From Bryobacterales bacterium (GTDB taxonomy: Bacteria; Cyanobacteriota; Vampirovibrionia; Obscuribacterales; Obscuribacteraceae), in assembly GCA_903970295.1 (NCBI GenBank), contig CAJCHQ010000675.1, positions 1-52,397 on the forward strand: a stretch of 52,397 nt of DNA. Direction: 5' to 3'. Below, piece by piece: positions 51,471 to 52,397 of the stretch; within the stretch, counting starts at the first letter, position 1; the number at the start of each line of letters is the position of its first letter. Made by a program: the position numbers and the translations under genes. The notes under the pieces are model-generated. The model did not search any database. It was given only the letters and a program-made list of their open reading frames with translations, and had not been told where the DNA came from.

Positions 51471-52397
51471 ATGCTCCAATTTCTAAGTACTGTGCACATG
51501 GCAGTACAAGTTGTGCGGTGGGGTCTTCGCACTTTCAAGAAACCCGGCGAAGTTAAGGGCGAGAGCGAAAAGGCAGTCGAACCAGTAGCTCTAGCTCAAC
51601 CAGAACGCGGTCCTAATCTGTTCTGGCCGGTTGTGGTGGGCGGTCTCGCCGCAGCTGGTGCCGGTGTCTACTGGTATGCCAGCCGGATCGAAAGTCAGCG
51701 CTTCCAGCTGGAGCGAATTTCTGTCACCATCGATGGTGACGCCAGGGCGAACAAAGTCCTGAAGATTCTGCATCTATCTGATTTGCATTTGTCTGCCCCC
51801 GAAAAACCGGCTAAAATTGCCTTTCTTCAGAAAATCAGCCAAGAAGATTTCGACCTGGTTTTTCTCACCGGAGACATTTTCGAGAATTATTCCGGCATGC
51901 AATATGCCACCTCTCTTTTATCCAAGCAACCGAGATTAGGTGCTTATGCCGTTCTTGGTAATCATGATTATTATGACTACAACCTTTTCCATAAGACTTT
52001 CGGCAAGATCTGGAAGCATTATCGTCATCCGGCCAATTACCGCGATGTGATACCAATGGTGGAGTCCCTGGAAGTAGCCGGCATCCAGGTTTTGCGCAAT
52101 GCTAAAGTTTCGTTTCCGACGCAGGGATTATCAATTATCGGTATCGACTACCCCGGTATTTCACCCTCTCGCTTGAAAGAAATGGCCCATGGCGTTCCCA
52201 AAGAGCATCTTCTGCTCGCCCTTTTTCACATGCCACGCAAATTGCACCACATGGCTGAAGCGGGCATTCACATGGCTTTCGGCGGTCACACTCATGGTGG
52301 TCAAATTCGCGTTCCGGGAGTCGGTGCCCTGATTACAGACTCCGAATTGAAGCGTCACGAATCCTCGGGTTTGACCAGACGAGACAACACACTGTTC
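51471..52397 (+). CDS. Membrane-associated metallophosphoesterase, partial (YkuE/YaeI-like)
   Basis: Open for 309 codons and cut by the window end. After a short N-terminal region and one hydrophobic helix (WPVVVGGLAAAGAGVYWYA, ~58-76), the calcineurin-type motifs appear in order: HLSDLHL, TGDIFE, GNHDYY, LFHMPR and GGHTHGGQ. These bind two metals and hydrolyse phosphate esters, in relatives near the membrane surface. GGGGGTGA precedes ATG 51471, 20 bases after bioY. Confidence 0.9.
   Translation, partial: MLQFLSTVHMAVQVVRWGLRTFKKPGEVKGESEKAVEPVALAQPERGPNLFWPVVVGGLAAAGAGVYWYASRIESQRFQLERISVTIDGDARANKVLKILHLSDLHLSAPEKPAKIAFLQKISQEDFDLVFLTGDIFENYSGMQYATSLLSKQPRLGAYAVLGNHDYYDYNLFHKTFGKIWKHYRHPANYRDVIPMVESLEVAGIQVLRNAKVSFPTQGLSIIGIDYPGISPSRLKEMAHGVPKEHLLLALFHMPRKLHHMAEAGIHMAFGGHTHGGQIRVPGVGALITDSELKRHESSGLTRRDNTLF

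Noticed and set aside
1..52397. CRISPR array, prophage, insertion sequence, toxin-antitoxin or biosynthetic cluster
   Set aside because: No regularly spaced repeats, transposase, integrase, phage structural genes or toxin pairs were found; three SDRs and an esterase near each other do not form a recognisable pathway.

Overview
The window reads as a chromosomal stretch of a free-living, Gram-negative-type bacterium with roughly 50% GC. The combination of a zinc-ribbon/Ser-Thr kinase fused to an RDD membrane module, many PAS histidine kinases, secreted TPR proteins, a bacterial serpin, a cyanobacteria-like SecA N-terminus and BioY would suit the non-photosynthetic relatives of Cyanobacteria (Vampirovibrionia, e.g. 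Obscuribacterales). That placement is an inference from gene style; no rRNA or other decisive marker is present. I see no prophage, insertion sequence, CRISPR array, rRNA or intact tRNA.

Layout. 1-10.9 kb is dominated by signalling: a zinc alcohol dehydrogenase, a hemerythrin, a kinase-RDD gene broken by a frameshift, an OmpR-type regulator overlapping tail-to-tail with a PAS histidine kinase, a membrane-anchored alpha/beta hydrolase whose nucleophile serine is replaced by Glu, and a three-gene unit (zinc-ribbon/thioredoxin-fold membrane protein, double-PAS histidine kinase, receiver protein). 10.9-19 kb holds a fatty-acid desaturase, a transporter operon (ArsB-like, YdcZ-like DMT, MFS), a secreted TPR protein, a tautomerase and a beta-helix protein. 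19-25.3 kb has a TetR regulator divergent from an SDR with a clear operator/promoter, a beta-propeller remnant, a TPR lipoprotein-like secreted protein, a DUF3455 protein, an inhibitory-type serpin and a small membrane protein.

25.4-36 kb carries an ABC-class ATPase, a PHB-depolymerase-like esterase, two more SDRs, a Gfo/Idh/MocA oxidoreductase, a GlxA-type regulator divergent from a cyanamide-hydratase-like HD protein, two patatin-like phospholipases, a DoxX-like protein and a large FAD/NAD(P)-binding protein. 37.2-37.8 kb is a gene graveyard containing decayed pieces of a patatin gene and of the neighbouring gene. That neighbour (37.8-38.8 kb) encodes a striking secreted protein with prolines locked in one heptad register. 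A second hemerythrin, a degenerate receiver, an MBL-fold hydrolase, a TPM-domain protein and a Tat-exported FAD oxidase follow.

44.4-52.4 kb is housekeeping: rlmN opposite a tight co-directional run secA-tsaB-rimI-bioY-metallophosphoesterase, the last cut by the window end. SecA carries an ~88-residue insertion in its second helicase domain and an acidic tail without the usual C-terminal zinc finger.
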